DNA of 64,000 bases from Endozoicomonas gorgoniicola (GTDB lineage: Bacteria; Pseudomonadota; Gammaproteobacteria; Pseudomonadales; Endozoicomonadaceae): positions 620,001 through 684,000 of the forward strand of contig NZ_JAPFCC010000001.1 in NCBI RefSeq assembly GCF_025562715.2, given 5' to 3'. The translations under genes and the position numbers were made by a program. Positions 17,152 through 26,207 of the stretch are shown piece by piece (position 1 is the first letter of the stretch; each line of letters opens with the position of its first letter). The notes below the pieces were generated by a model, which was given only the letters and a program-made list of their open reading frames with translations, was not told the DNA's origin and did not search any database.

Positions 17152-17619
17152 ATGAATTACACAGGAATTTTCATCGCTGGCGGGTTTACCATTCTCGGTG
17201 CTTTGATTGCCGGGGTCGTCGGTCAGCGTTTCATTGTTATCCAGATGCTCTATAACACCCGCTGGGCTGCTAACACCAAACTTCAGGAAGCGTTCAATGA
17301 AGAACTTGCCATCCTTCAGAGAAAGACCGTCGATGAAGCAGAAACCTGCGCTATTCTTGAGCGATCCGTTATTAAGCATCAAATTGCTGTTAATGACTTC
17401 CTCATTCACCTCAAAGAGGAAGAAGCTATTGACTTTACCGATGCCTGGCTCCGGTACTATGGCTATCACGAAGAAGATGCCAAAGCTGAAGATGTGTTTT
17501 TTGAAAAATATTTTCATCATAACGATAAAGAGGGTAGAGACAACGCCATCAAAAATATTCAGGCCATTCTCTCGTTTGCCAATCCTCCAGTAGTTAAGCC
17601 GTGGTATCAATTCTGGTAA
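17152..17619 (+). CDS. Single-pass membrane-anchored protein, unknown
   Basis: 155 aa; the ATG follows AAGGAG. One N-terminal membrane helix (GIFIAGGFTILGALIAGVVG) is followed by a helical cytoplasmic domain (LQEAFNEELAILQRK, FLIHLKEEEAIDF) and an aromatic end (KPWYQFW). The - strand frame 17059-17637 over the same DNA is judged a shadow. The family is unrecognised. Confidence 0.7.
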   Translation: MNYTGIFIAGGFTILGALIAGVVGQRFIVIQMLYNTRWAANTKLQEAFNEELAILQRKTVDEAETCAILERSVIKHQIAVNDFLIHLKEEEAIDFTDAWLRYYGYHEEDAKAEDVFFEKYFHHNDKEGRDNAIKNIQAILSFANPPVVKPWYQFW

Positions 17620-17641
17620 TAGCAATCTAGTCGCCACATAA

Positions 17642-19575
17642 ATCGGGTAGCCGGAGGTCTCTAACCTCCAGCCCCCACATCACACCGGCGTGCGGGTCCG
17701 CACCGGGCGATTCACCGAGGGTGGTGAAACCTGATCCACAAGTCTTTCAGGGAAACAAGCCCGAGTTTACTGAGAAAACTGTCGTTTAATGCTAACTGTG
17801 CCGCATAGGTTTTGCTTAGCCGGTAATACCCTTTGCTACTGGCTGCAATCGAGGCGGCCTTGATGTGATCAACACCTAACCTGATCAAATTTCTGTAACG
17901 GGTTTTCGGCTTTCGCCATTGTTTGATAAAACAACAGCGAATCCGCCGACGTATCCATTGATCCAGTCGCGGTATAGGACTGTAATATTCGGTTATCCTG
18001 AAATAACCCATCCAGCCCCGGATATATTCGGCCAGCTTCTTCAAGCGATATTCCATCGATACTCCCCAGCTTCGGCTGGTGAGTTTCAGGATTTTTCGCC
18101 TGAAGCGGTTCAGACTCTTCTCCGACCAGCGGATTCGCTTCCCTGTGAAGGTAAAACTCAGGAACTCAGCTTCGGTAGCTTTCACCACCTTGCTCTTTGT
18201 CGGGTTTATCCTCAGTTTCAGCTTGCGCTCAAGGTAACGTGTGATGCTTTCCATCACTCGCTCCCCGGCTCGCTGGCTGCCAACGAGGATCACAAAGTCA
18301 TCGCAGTAGCGTGCGAAGCAATGCCCCCGGTACTCCAGTTCCTTGTCCAGGTCATCGAGAAGGACATTCGACAGCAGCGGTGAAAGTGGACCGCCTTGTG
18401 GCATACCTACCCGGGTTGGGTAGCATTGCCCATCAACCATGACGCCAGCACGAAGGTAGCGGCCAATCAGCTTCAACAGACGCTTGTCGTGAATCTTTCG
18501 AGAGACTCTCGACATAAGAACATCATGGCTGACCGTATCAAAGAATTTACTCAGATCAACATCAACCGCCTGATGCAGCCCCTGCTTAATGTATCGATTA
18601 ACCTGTTGTACAGCGTCTTGTGCAGACCTTCCCGGTCTGTAACCGAAGCTGCTGGGAGAGAAGTCAGGATCAAAGATGGGTGATAATACCTGCACAATGG
18701 CCTGTTGTATCACTCGATCCATGACTGTCGGGATGCCCAGCAACCGTTCTCCACCATCGGGCTTTTCTATAACAGCCCGAAGGACGGGAGATGGTCTGTA
18801 AGTCCCATTGAGTAAGGCTTGGCGCGCTGAAGGCCAGTGCTGACGGGCAAAGTCAGGATAGGCTTTAATGGTGATCCCATCTATTCCGGGAGCCCCTTTG
18901 TTACTTCTGACTTGTTTCCATGCTTTCAGCAAATTGGCAGGTTCCAGTGCGCAACTCAGTAGATCGTGGTTCAAAGCTGGTTAAAGATTCTTTCGCCAAC
19001 TCCAGTGAGTCGCCGGACGGCTGCACTGTGTTGAGGGAATCAGTCTCCTCTTTTCGTCGGTGTTCAGTCCTTCGTTGACGACTTCCAATCGGATTAACGA
19101 CTTCTGTCGAACAACTACTATGACGTCTGCTGACTTCTGTTCAATCACCACACAGAATTACTTCTGCAGGCGCTATTGGTGGTCATCGGGTTTGCTCGAA
19201 CAGGGTGATGAACCCTGTCCGCCGAGCCTGTTGTAACCAGTGGCTGAGAACTGGGATTGACCAATCGCATGTTGAACAGACCTCCCCGGATAAGAGCATG
19301 AACTTTCAGTACACAACCGCCGCATTTACCGTATCTCTCAAACCAGAGGGCTTTGTGATCCTTGGCTCACTCGCCCACGAGACTCGGCCTTGTATACGAT
19401 TTCTGTCCGTCGGCTCGCACTTTTGCAGTCAGACTGCCTCCGCACAACCCCTCGTGAGATTGCACTTGCCTTAAGCTAGTGGTTATCATCGGTGGGCTTA
19501 TTCGGCTCCAGATCCGATGCTGGTTTACCCACAGGGGACTTTCACCCCATAAGTTCATGCCCATGCCGGGCGTAC
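17642..19575 (-). mobile_element. Group IIC-attC intron, copy 2
   Basis: 1934 bp, same ends and insertion point as copy 1, between TAA (17639-17641) and CAAATGG (19576 on). Confidence 0.95.
17712..18974 (-). CDS. ltrA: Group II intron reverse transcriptase/maturase
   Basis: 420 aa, identical in sequence to the copy 1 protein, with motif YCDD. Intact. Confidence 0.95.
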   Translation of the reverse strand: MNHDLLSCALEPANLLKAWKQVRSNKGAPGIDGITIKAYPDFARQHWPSARQALLNGTYRPSPVLRAVIEKPDGGERLLGIPTVMDRVIQQAIVQVLSPIFDPDFSPSSFGYRPGRSAQDAVQQVNRYIKQGLHQAVDVDLSKFFDTVSHDVLMSRVSRKIHDKRLLKLIGRYLRAGVMVDGQCYPTRVGMPQGGPLSPLLSNVLLDDLDKELEYRGHCFARYCDDFVILVGSQRAGERVMESITRYLERKLKLRINPTKSKVVKATEAEFLSFTFTGKRIRWSEKSLNRFRRKILKLTSRSWGVSMEYRLKKLAEYIRGWMGYFRITEYYSPIPRLDQWIRRRIRCCFIKQWRKPKTRYRNLIRLGVDHIKAASIAASSKGYYRLSKTYAAQLALNDSFLSKLGLVSLKDLWIRFHHPR

Positions 19576-19643
19576 CAAATGGTTGCAGTTCGTTCGCTTC
19601 GCTCACCCGACGTGCCTTCGGCACGCGGCTGAACCAGGCGTTA
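19576..19643 (+). repeat. attC site (split by intron 2)
   Basis: The right 68 bases of the 71-bp form; TAA is at 17639-17641. Confidence 0.95.
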
Positions 19644-20167
19644 GCTGTTCCTAAACTTCAGTACCTTTTCTTCCTCTACAGCAAAAGGCTGTTGTCATCT
19701 CATATAACCCTCGAAATCAAGACCTGAAACCAGTATTCTCTGCGTACAAAGTTAGCGATTGGAAACTGTCGTATATTTTTCATCCATTTCAGCCCTAGAT
19801 GCGCAAAGGAATGTACTGTAAGTTTTATCTTTGCTGGTAGGCGGTAGCGTTCATCAGCAAAAGACTTCTTTGGTTCTGTGCAATCTGGCGATCAGGCTTA
19901 TTGCTTTTTCCAGCGTGCAATGCCGACCATCGAATCAAGAGTTTTTGGCTCATTCCATTCGCACCACCTCCTGATTTTGTGGTCGGCAAGCAGGTTCAGA
20001 GTTTCTTTCCTTCGTGCAACGCCAGAATAGGCAACAGGGTTTGTTTCTGGGGCAAATAAACTCATGGTCTGTAAAACTTGTGGCATTTTTAGTTCAGAGT
20101 ATGTGGATGGGTCAGAGTCGATAATATTGGGCAAAAATGCGCGAGTTCACAGTTTGGAAGGAACAGC
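19644..20167 (+). repeat. Non-coding cassette family B, copy 2
   Basis: 524 bp, starting GCTGTTCC and ending GGAACAGC. The 68-nt core is at 19921-19988. One change makes ACCACCTCCT in place of ATCACCTCCT and opens a 78-codon frame on the - strand (19898-20134), which other copies do not conserve. Confidence 0.8.
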
Positions 20168-20238
20168 TAACAAATGGTTGCAGTTCGTTCGCTTCGCTCA
20201 CCCGACGTGCCTTCGGCACGCGGCTGAACCAGGCGTTA
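20168..20238 (+). repeat. attC site (71 bp)
   Basis: Canonical form. Confidence 0.97.
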
Positions 20239-20265
20239 TGTGCTTCTATAAATCAAGGAGAGAGT

Positions 20266-20559
20266 ATGTTTGCAGTTATTTTTAAGGCAAAAATAAAAAA
20301 TCTTGACGAAGAGCACTTTTCTACAGCAGAAGAAATGAGAAATCTTGCCTTTGGAAAATATGGCTGCAAAGGATTTGATTCATGTTCCGAAGGTGATTTT
20401 GAAATAGCAATCTCCTATTGGGAATCAAAAGAACAAATTCATGCTTGGAAAAATGATGAAAAACACAAACTTGCTCAAATCAATGGGAAGTCTAAATGGT
20501 ATAAATCCTATCAAGTGCAAATTGTTGAAATCTTACACGATTATAAAACAGAAGTTTAA
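20266..20559 (+). CDS. ABM-domain (antibiotic biosynthesis monooxygenase-like) protein
   Basis: 97 aa from ATG 20266 with AAGGAGAG upstream. The dimeric alpha/beta-barrel pattern is visible: FAVIFKAKIKNL, MRNLAFGKYGCKGFDSC, EIAISYWESKEQIHAWKND and YQVQIVEIL. Members are small heme-degrading, oxidising or stress proteins; the substrate cannot be told. A VOC gene follows 22 bp on in the same cassette. A paralogue starts the next cassette in broken form. Confidence 0.8.
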   Translation: MFAVIFKAKIKNLDEEHFSTAEEMRNLAFGKYGCKGFDSCSEGDFEIAISYWESKEQIHAWKNDEKHKLAQINGKSKWYKSYQVQIVEILHDYKTEV

Positions 20560-20581
20560 GCAATGAAGCAATGGTCAAAAA

Positions 20582-20980
20582 ATGATATCTAAAACAGCTA
20601 AAATGAGAGTTGCCAGACCAACAGATAACTTATCTGATATAACCAAAATGTATGTTAATGGGCTTGGTTTCGACTTGTTAGGGGAGTTCGTTGGTCATAA
20701 CGGCTTTGATGGTTCAATCATAGGTCATAAAAATCACAACTACCACCTTGAGTTTACACATCATGTAGGCACAAAGGTTGGTAAAGCTCCAACAAAAGAT
20801 AATCTGCTTGTTTTTTACTTACCTGACACAGAAGGATGGCAAAATAGTTGCCAGAAAATGATCAATGCAGGGTTTATTGAAGTGGAACCCTACAACGATT
20901 ACTGGGGTGTTTCCGGTAAAACCTATGAAGACATAGATGGCTATAGAGTTGTTTTACAAAATAGAGAGTGGTCAGCTTAA
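20582..20980 (+). CDS. VOC (glyoxalase/bleomycin-resistance fold) protein
   Basis: 132 aa. The VOC pattern shows in VARPTDNLSDITKMYVNGLG, HNYHLEFTHH (metal-binding His/Glu), VFYLPD and a final YEDIDGYRVVLQN. The likely metal ligands His and Glu are present. Such proteins range from lyases to resistance proteins, and the substrate is unknown. It is second in the cassette after the ABM gene. Confidence 0.85.
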   Translation: MISKTAKMRVARPTDNLSDITKMYVNGLGFDLLGEFVGHNGFDGSIIGHKNHNYHLEFTHHVGTKVGKAPTKDNLLVFYLPDTEGWQNSCQKMINAGFIEVEPYNDYWGVSGKTYEDIDGYRVVLQNREWSA

Positions 20981-20994
20981 TTCAGCCACGCACA

Positions 20995-21073
20995 TAACAA
21001 ATGCTTGCAGTTCGTTCCGGGGCTTCGCCCCTCCACCCGACGTGCCTTCGGCACGCGGCTGAAGCAGGCGTTA
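20995..21073 (+). repeat. attC site, 79-bp form
   Basis: CCGGGGCTTCGCCCC variant, ending GAAGCAGGCGTTA. Confidence 0.95.
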
Positions 21074-22324
21074 TGTGCTTCTATAAATCAGGGATAGAAT
21101 ATGTATGCCCGACATTCACCACCCAACATGACATTTTTCTAATACCTGCTATCTATCAGATAAGCAAATATCAAGAAGCCTTGTTATGCCTCCTATTCAA
21201 TACCGCTCTCAGGTCATGGATCATCTCGGTCTAGTGGCTGGAATGTGCAAAGAGCTGGGCATTGCCGACCATATCGACAGGCGCGCGCCCAAAGTATCTG
21301 ACGAATGGAACATCTCCCACGGTGAGGCCGTTGTCGCGATGATTATCAATGGCCTCGGCTTTACGGGGCAGTCTCTCCACATGTTCCCTCAGTTCTTCTC
21401 CAATAAACCCCTCGATAAACTGATCAGAGAGGGGATTGAGCCCGAGCACATAAACGACAAAGTTCTTGGAAGAGCACTGGATGAACTGTTTGAACTGGGT
21501 GTCAGTAAAGTCTATTTTGAGCTGGCTATCAAGGTGGCTACGCATCTCAAATTGCCATGTGATGCACTCAACCTTGATGGCACAGGATTTCACGTCGATG
21601 GCCGTTATAACAGCGAGGAGGAAGTCAGTGACGAAGACCTCAATTGCATCAGGCTTTGCAAGGGCTACAGCCGAGATCATCGTCCTGATCTGAACCAGGC
21701 CATATTGCTCCTGCTGACCGAAAACCGGGCAGGCATTCCGATGTTTATGAAAGCAGCCAGCGGTAATGTGACGGACAAGACCAGTTTCAAACAAGTGGTT
21801 TCTGAGCATATAAAGAGCTTCAAAGCGGCACTTAATGCCCGTTACTTCATCGGTGATGCCGCATTGTATGTGGCTGAAACCGTTCAGGAACTGAGTCAGC
21901 AGGATCAGTTGTTTATCTCCAGAGTTCCTCTCAACATTGGTGCAGCCAAAGAACTGGTTCAAAGTGCGCCATTGCGCTCAATGGTTGAGGTTGAAGGGTT
22001 TGAGCATTACGAATCTGTAGAAACTCTGTCTGACTATGCAGGTGTCGTACAACGTTGGGTACTGTTTCGAAATAATCAAAGCCAGAAAACAGAACAGAAG
22101 ACACTGACAAGGCGTATGCAGAAAAAGTCCCTGAAGGAATTCAAGGAACTTGAGAAATTGGGCAAGAAGCCATTCTGTTGCGAATCGGATGCCATGGAAG
22201 CTTTCAAGCTATGGCAAAAACAGTCCGTATACTGCCAGGCTGAACCTGAGATCATCGAGAGTCCCTGCTATAAAACCAAAGGCCGTCCTGCTGATGGGAC
22301 AGTTCCCGACCACTATGAATATTA

Positions 22325-23651
22325 GGGGCTTTTACAGGTTGGCTGATGGAAAATGAGGGGTTGCAACAGAAATAGCCTTTCAGGAAAGATTGATTTGAAC
22401 AGATCAAAATTTCTGAAGGATCAGACATGTGTACAACACCCTCACTACGTCCTATGTTCGCATTTCCCGGCTGGGTAATCGAGCAGATTGATATTGATTG
22501 GGAAGTCAAACAAGCTTTTGTCTATCTCCGCAGGGATGGCCGAATTCAGCACGAGAAATGCAGTCAATGTGAAACCCCTATGGGACAAATGAAGACAAAA
22601 GATCGGTGTGTCCAGGATTTACCACTGGGAGTTCTACAGGTAAATCTTCTCTTCACAGCTTTTCAGGGCCGCTGCTCACACTGCAACAATATTGAAACCG
22701 TTACTATTCCTGGTTTAACTCCCAAGGCTCAGGCAACCGATCGCCTTAAACGACACGTCAGCCATTTATGTCGCTATATGCCCTGCGACAAGGTGCCTGA
22801 ATTCATTGCTATATCCGGTGGTACTGCCCGTCGTTGGGATAAAGAGATGCTGCTGAGAATGCTTTCAGCTCCAAAGCGTGACGGTATTCGCGCTCTGCTC
22901 ATTGACGAAAAATCCATTGGCAAAGGCCATCAGTATCTTACCGTTGTTCTTAACGCCGACTCAGGAGAAACCCTCTTCCTTGGTGAAGGCAAGCGAAAAG
23001 AGACTCTGGATGAGTTCTTGAGCAGCCTGACTGAAGAGCAAAAAGCGAGCATCGAGTGTGTTGGCATAGACCGTGGTGGCAGCTATCAGGCTTCGGTGAA
23101 AGAGCACTTGCCCAATGCGGATATTGTATACGACAAGTTTCACATTATTGCCAATTATAATGATGTGATAGATCAGATAAGGCGCAGGGAGTGGCGTCAG
23201 GCTGAAGAAGAGAACAAGCCCTTTATCAAGGGTCAGCGGTTCAACCTGTTCATGAACCCTGAGAACCTGACTCCAAAGCGAGAAAGCAGTCTGAAAGAGC
23301 TCTTGAGCATGAACGAGGATCTCAATCAGGCTTACATCCTGAAAGACATGCTCAAACAGCTATGGACGTACACGTACAAAGCGTGTGCCGGCAAGTTTCT
23401 GGATAGATGGATAGAGTTAGCAAAAGAAACCGGAATTGCAGAACTTAAGAGGTTTGCTAAGGGCTTGGACAGGGCAAGAGAGGGCTTGCTGTCGTACTGC
23501 CATCATCGTATAACCAGCGCGAAGATTGAAGCTTTCAATGGAGTCATCAAACGGATTATCTACAAAGCTTGTGGCTACAATGATCTTGATTACCTCTATC
23601 TTAAAATCAGGCAGGAGGCTGTAAAATGATCAGCCAACCTGTAAAAGAGCC
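22325..23651 (+). mobile_element. ISL3 family element, copy b
   Basis: 1327 bp with near-perfect inverted ends sharing CTTTTACAGGTTGGCTGAT. The 8-bp direct repeat GAATATTA is at 22317-22324 and 23652-23659. Confidence 0.93.
22427..23629 (+). CDS. ISL3 family transposase
   Basis: 400 aa. The N-terminal cysteine pairs CSQCETPMG and CSHCNN form a zinc ribbon. The DDE core shows LIDEKSIGKGHQYLTVV, VGIDRGGSYQ and KIEAFNGVIKRI. It differs clearly from copies a and c, so it is a distinct ISL3 species. Intact. Confidence 0.93.
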   Translation: MCTTPSLRPMFAFPGWVIEQIDIDWEVKQAFVYLRRDGRIQHEKCSQCETPMGQMKTKDRCVQDLPLGVLQVNLLFTAFQGRCSHCNNIETVTIPGLTPKAQATDRLKRHVSHLCRYMPCDKVPEFIAISGGTARRWDKEMLLRMLSAPKRDGIRALLIDEKSIGKGHQYLTVVLNADSGETLFLGEGKRKETLDEFLSSLTEEQKASIECVGIDRGGSYQASVKEHLPNADIVYDKFHIIANYNDVIDQIRRREWRQAEEENKPFIKGQRFNLFMNPENLTPKRESSLKELLSMNEDLNQAYILKDMLKQLWTYTYKACAGKFLDRWIELAKETGIAELKRFAKGLDRAREGLLSYCHHRITSAKIEAFNGVIKRIIYKACGYNDLDYLYLKIRQEAVK

Positions 23652-24473
23652 GAATATTATGTGACAGGCTCCTGCGCGGTTGCTGTACAGACTCGTCGTG
23701 ATGCAGAAGCATCGTTGGGTTGTTTTGTTCTGGCAACCAACGATACAGATACAGCCCGGCTTGACGCTGGCGAACTACTGAGGACGTATAAATCCCAGCA
23801 GCAGGTTGAGAGAGGTTTTCGCTTCCTGAAGAGCCCTGATTTTCTGGTGTCTTCACTGTATCTCAAAAAACCTGAGCGTATTGAGGCCCTGTTAATGGTG
23901 ATGACACTCTGTCTTATGGTCTATGCTGCAATTCAGCATCGAATCCGCTATGAACTGAAAAGGCAGAGCCGAACGTTCCCGGACATGAAGAAGAAACCAG
24001 CCCAGAACCCAACGGGCAGATGGGTTTTCCTGTGCTTTGATGGGATTCATGTGCTGTCGGTTAACGGGACGGAGAAACACATGGTTGGAATATCGGAGAG
24101 GCAATCGACGATCATTTTTATTTTGGGCTCAACGTACCAAGAAATTTATTCCTGAATAGGGTGGTGAATGACGGGTATGCAGTAATTTTTAAGGCAAAAA
24201 TAAAAAACTTGATAATGATTATTTCTCTACAGCAGAGAAATGAGAAATCTTGCATTTGAAAAATATGGCTGCAAAGGGTTTGATTCGTGTTCTGAAGGAG
24301 ATTATGAGATTGTAATATCATATTGGGAATCAAAAGAACAAATTCAAGCTTGGAAAAATGATAAGAAACACCAAATTGCCCAACGCTACGGGCAGAAAGA
24401 ATGGTATAAATCATATCAAGTACAGGTTGTCGAAGTTTTACATGATTATAAAAAAGAAGCTAAAGGTGATTAA

Positions 24474-24968
24474 GTGTCAGAAATAATTATCAGGCATAGT
24501 GAAGTAGCAGATATTCCTGAGATCAAAAGAATTTACGAAGGTAAGGTTGCTTCATCTGGTACGTTACAGCTACCTTACTCTTCAATGCAGTTATGGCAAT
24601 CAAGGCTTGAAAACCTACCAACAGGTTTTTGCAGTTTGGTCGCCGAGCAGAATTCTGAGATCATTGCACAGGTTGGTTTCGAGGTTTACCAAAATCCACG
24701 CAGGAAACACGTTGGTAGTTTTGGTATGGCTGTTAAAGATTCACACCAGAACCAGGGTGTTGGTTCAAAACTCTTGTCAGAGATAACTAACTTAGCCGAT
24801 AACTGGTTAAATTTAAGACGAATTGAAATCACAGTATTCACTGATAACGAAGCGGCTATTTGCCTCTATAAAAAGCATGGTTTCACCATAGAAGGTGAAT
24901 CACCAGACTACGCATTCAGGAATGGCAAGTATGTGAGTGTGTATCACATGGGGAGAGTACGCACATAA
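24474..24968 (+). CDS. GNAT N-acetyltransferase
   Basis: 164 aa with a GTG start directly after the ABM remnant's stop and AAAGGTG upstream. Acetyl-CoA motif A is seen in HQNQGVGSKLLSEI (Q/R-x-x-G-x-G/A), and motif B in LYKKHGFTIEGES. It resembles L-amino-acid or RimI-like acetyltransferases. The stop TAA is shared with the attC start. Confidence 0.9.
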   Translation: MSEIIIRHSEVADIPEIKRIYEGKVASSGTLQLPYSSMQLWQSRLENLPTGFCSLVAEQNSEIIAQVGFEVYQNPRRKHVGSFGMAVKDSHQNQGVGSKLLSEITNLADNWLNLRRIEITVFTDNEAAICLYKKHGFTIEGESPDYAFRNGKYVSVYHMGRVRT

Positions 24969-25036
24969 CAAATGGTTGCAGTTCGTTCGCTTCGCTCACC
25001 CGACGTGCCTTCGGCACGCGGCTGAACCAGGCGTTA
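24966..25036 (+). repeat. attC site (71 bp)
   Basis: Canonical form. Confidence 0.97.
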
Positions 25037-25432
25037 GGTGCCTGAGGTCAAACAAAGGTTTATATCTTAAGGTTCTGTCTGCGCTGCGAGTTTTACACAG
25101 AGCCAATATGCAACTTCTGTTTGTGTTGAGAGTTTTTTTGTTTGGTGTTTCTGGCAGTAATTTCAGATCAACCTTCAGCTTTGATTCTGTTCCACGGTTA
25201 AGTTATTTCAAACTTTCAGCCTTTTGGTTTCGTGAACTTTGGGACTAATGAGTTTCCCTCAGGGTTGGTGAAAGTTCAGTGTTTCTGGCGAGTAAGTTTT
25301 CGTTCTCATTTAAAGAAAAGGGTAACTGGGTATTCCAGCGCATTCGGCCACCAATTCCGGTAACATCCGGCCACCTGTTCCAGTGTATCCGGCCACCCCT
25401 CTTCGGAGCGTAGCGACGCATCGGATAGCAGC

Positions 25433-26188
25433 TTAGGACGTAAGTTCTGAATTTGCCAGTTTTGACTGTTTCTTGCGCAGGGAGTCGCCCTTCAGTGGCA
25501 CCCGGTGAGCGTTGTGAATCAGCCTGTCCAGAATGGCATCTGCCAGTGTTGGATCGCCGATCAATTCATGCCAGTGATCTACCGGCATCTGACTGGTGAC
25601 CAGGGTGCTTTTTACATTGTGCCGGTCTTCTACTATTTCTAACAGGTCACGTCGTTGGCTTTCTGTCAGAGTTGATAGACCCCAGTCGTCTAAAAGAAGA
25701 AGGTCAGTTTTTGCCAGTGCTGTCATCAGTTTCACATAGCGACCGTCAGCCCTTGCCAAGTTCAGATCTTGCAGTAATCTCGGCAGCCTGAGGTACTGCA
25801 CTGTGTACCCATCCCGGCAGGCCTTTTGTGCCATTGCACAGGCTAGCCAGGTTTTTCCCACACCTGTCGGCCCTGTAATGATCACGTTCTGATGCTCCCG
25901 TATCCAGTGGCTGGATAACAACTGCTGTATCTGGTCTCGTTTAAGACCACGGGGGTGACGATAGTCTATGTCTTCCATGCAGGCATCATGACGTAGTCGT
26001 GCTTTTTTAAGCCTTGTTTTTAAACGCCGGTTATCCCTTGCGGTCACTTCACGGTCAATCATTAAGCCGAGCCGCTCATCAAAGGACAGCTGCTCTATAT
26101 CCGGACTTTTAAGCTGCTCATCCAATGCTTCGAGCATACCGGTAAGCTTCAGAGCCTGAAGCTTTTCCATCGTAGGGTTCATTAACAT
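25433..26188 (-). CDS. istB: IS21 helper ATPase IstB
   Basis: 251 aa from the ATG at 26188 with AGGAG seven bases upstream. Walker A is GPTGVGKTW and Walker B LLLLDDWG. The AAA+ protein selects targets and activates IstA. The C-terminus ANSELTS is short and basic. It lies just downstream of istA. Confidence 0.95.
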   Translation of the reverse strand: MLMNPTMEKLQALKLTGMLEALDEQLKSPDIEQLSFDERLGLMIDREVTARDNRRLKTRLKKARLRHDACMEDIDYRHPRGLKRDQIQQLLSSHWIREHQNVIITGPTGVGKTWLACAMAQKACRDGYTVQYLRLPRLLQDLNLARADGRYVKLMTALAKTDLLLLDDWGLSTLTESQRRDLLEIVEDRHNVKSTLVTSQMPVDHWHELIGDPTLADAILDRLIHNAHRVPLKGDSLRKKQSKLANSELTS

Positions 26189-26207
26189 TTTTATTCTCCT
26201 GTCGTCG

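Larger units (their letters stand above)
21186..24155 (+). pseudogene. IS1634 family transposase split by ISL3
   Basis: Pieces 21186-22324 and 23660-24155 rejoin in frame to 544 aa (DHYEY|YVTGSC). DDE regions LNLDGTGFHVDGRY and YFIGDAALYVAE are in the first piece; YKSQQQVERGFRFLK is in the second. It is inactive as it stands. Confidence 0.9.
21109..24174 (+). mobile_element. IS1634-like element, copy 2 (carrying ISL3 copy b)
   Basis: Terminal repeats CCGACATTCACCACCC / CCGTCATTCACCACCC. The direct repeat GTATGC (6 bp) is at 21103-21108 and 24175-24180. Confidence 0.9.
21101..24473 (+). pseudogene. ABM-domain paralogue broken by IS1634 and two frameshifts
   Basis: ATG 21101 and eight bases precede the IS; the rest is 24181-24473. 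Rejoined, it matches the 20266 protein closely (YAVIFKAKIKNL ... EKYGCKGFDSC ... YQVQVVEVL). Compared with that gene, one base is missing after AAAAAC and another in GCAGAGAAATG. The gene is dead even without the IS. The 5' leaders of both cassettes (TGTGCTTCTATAAATCA) are also alike, so the two cassettes share ancestry. Confidence 0.85.

Noticed and set aside
17059..17637. 192-codon frame on the - strand opposite the membrane protein
   Set aside because: It lacks a ribosome site and a sensible composition. The + strand frame has AAGGAG, a clean membrane helix and the right place in the cassette.
19898..20134. 78-codon frame on the - strand in family B copy 2
   Set aside because: It exists only because one base change removes a stop found in the other copies. 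The other five cores keep the stop.
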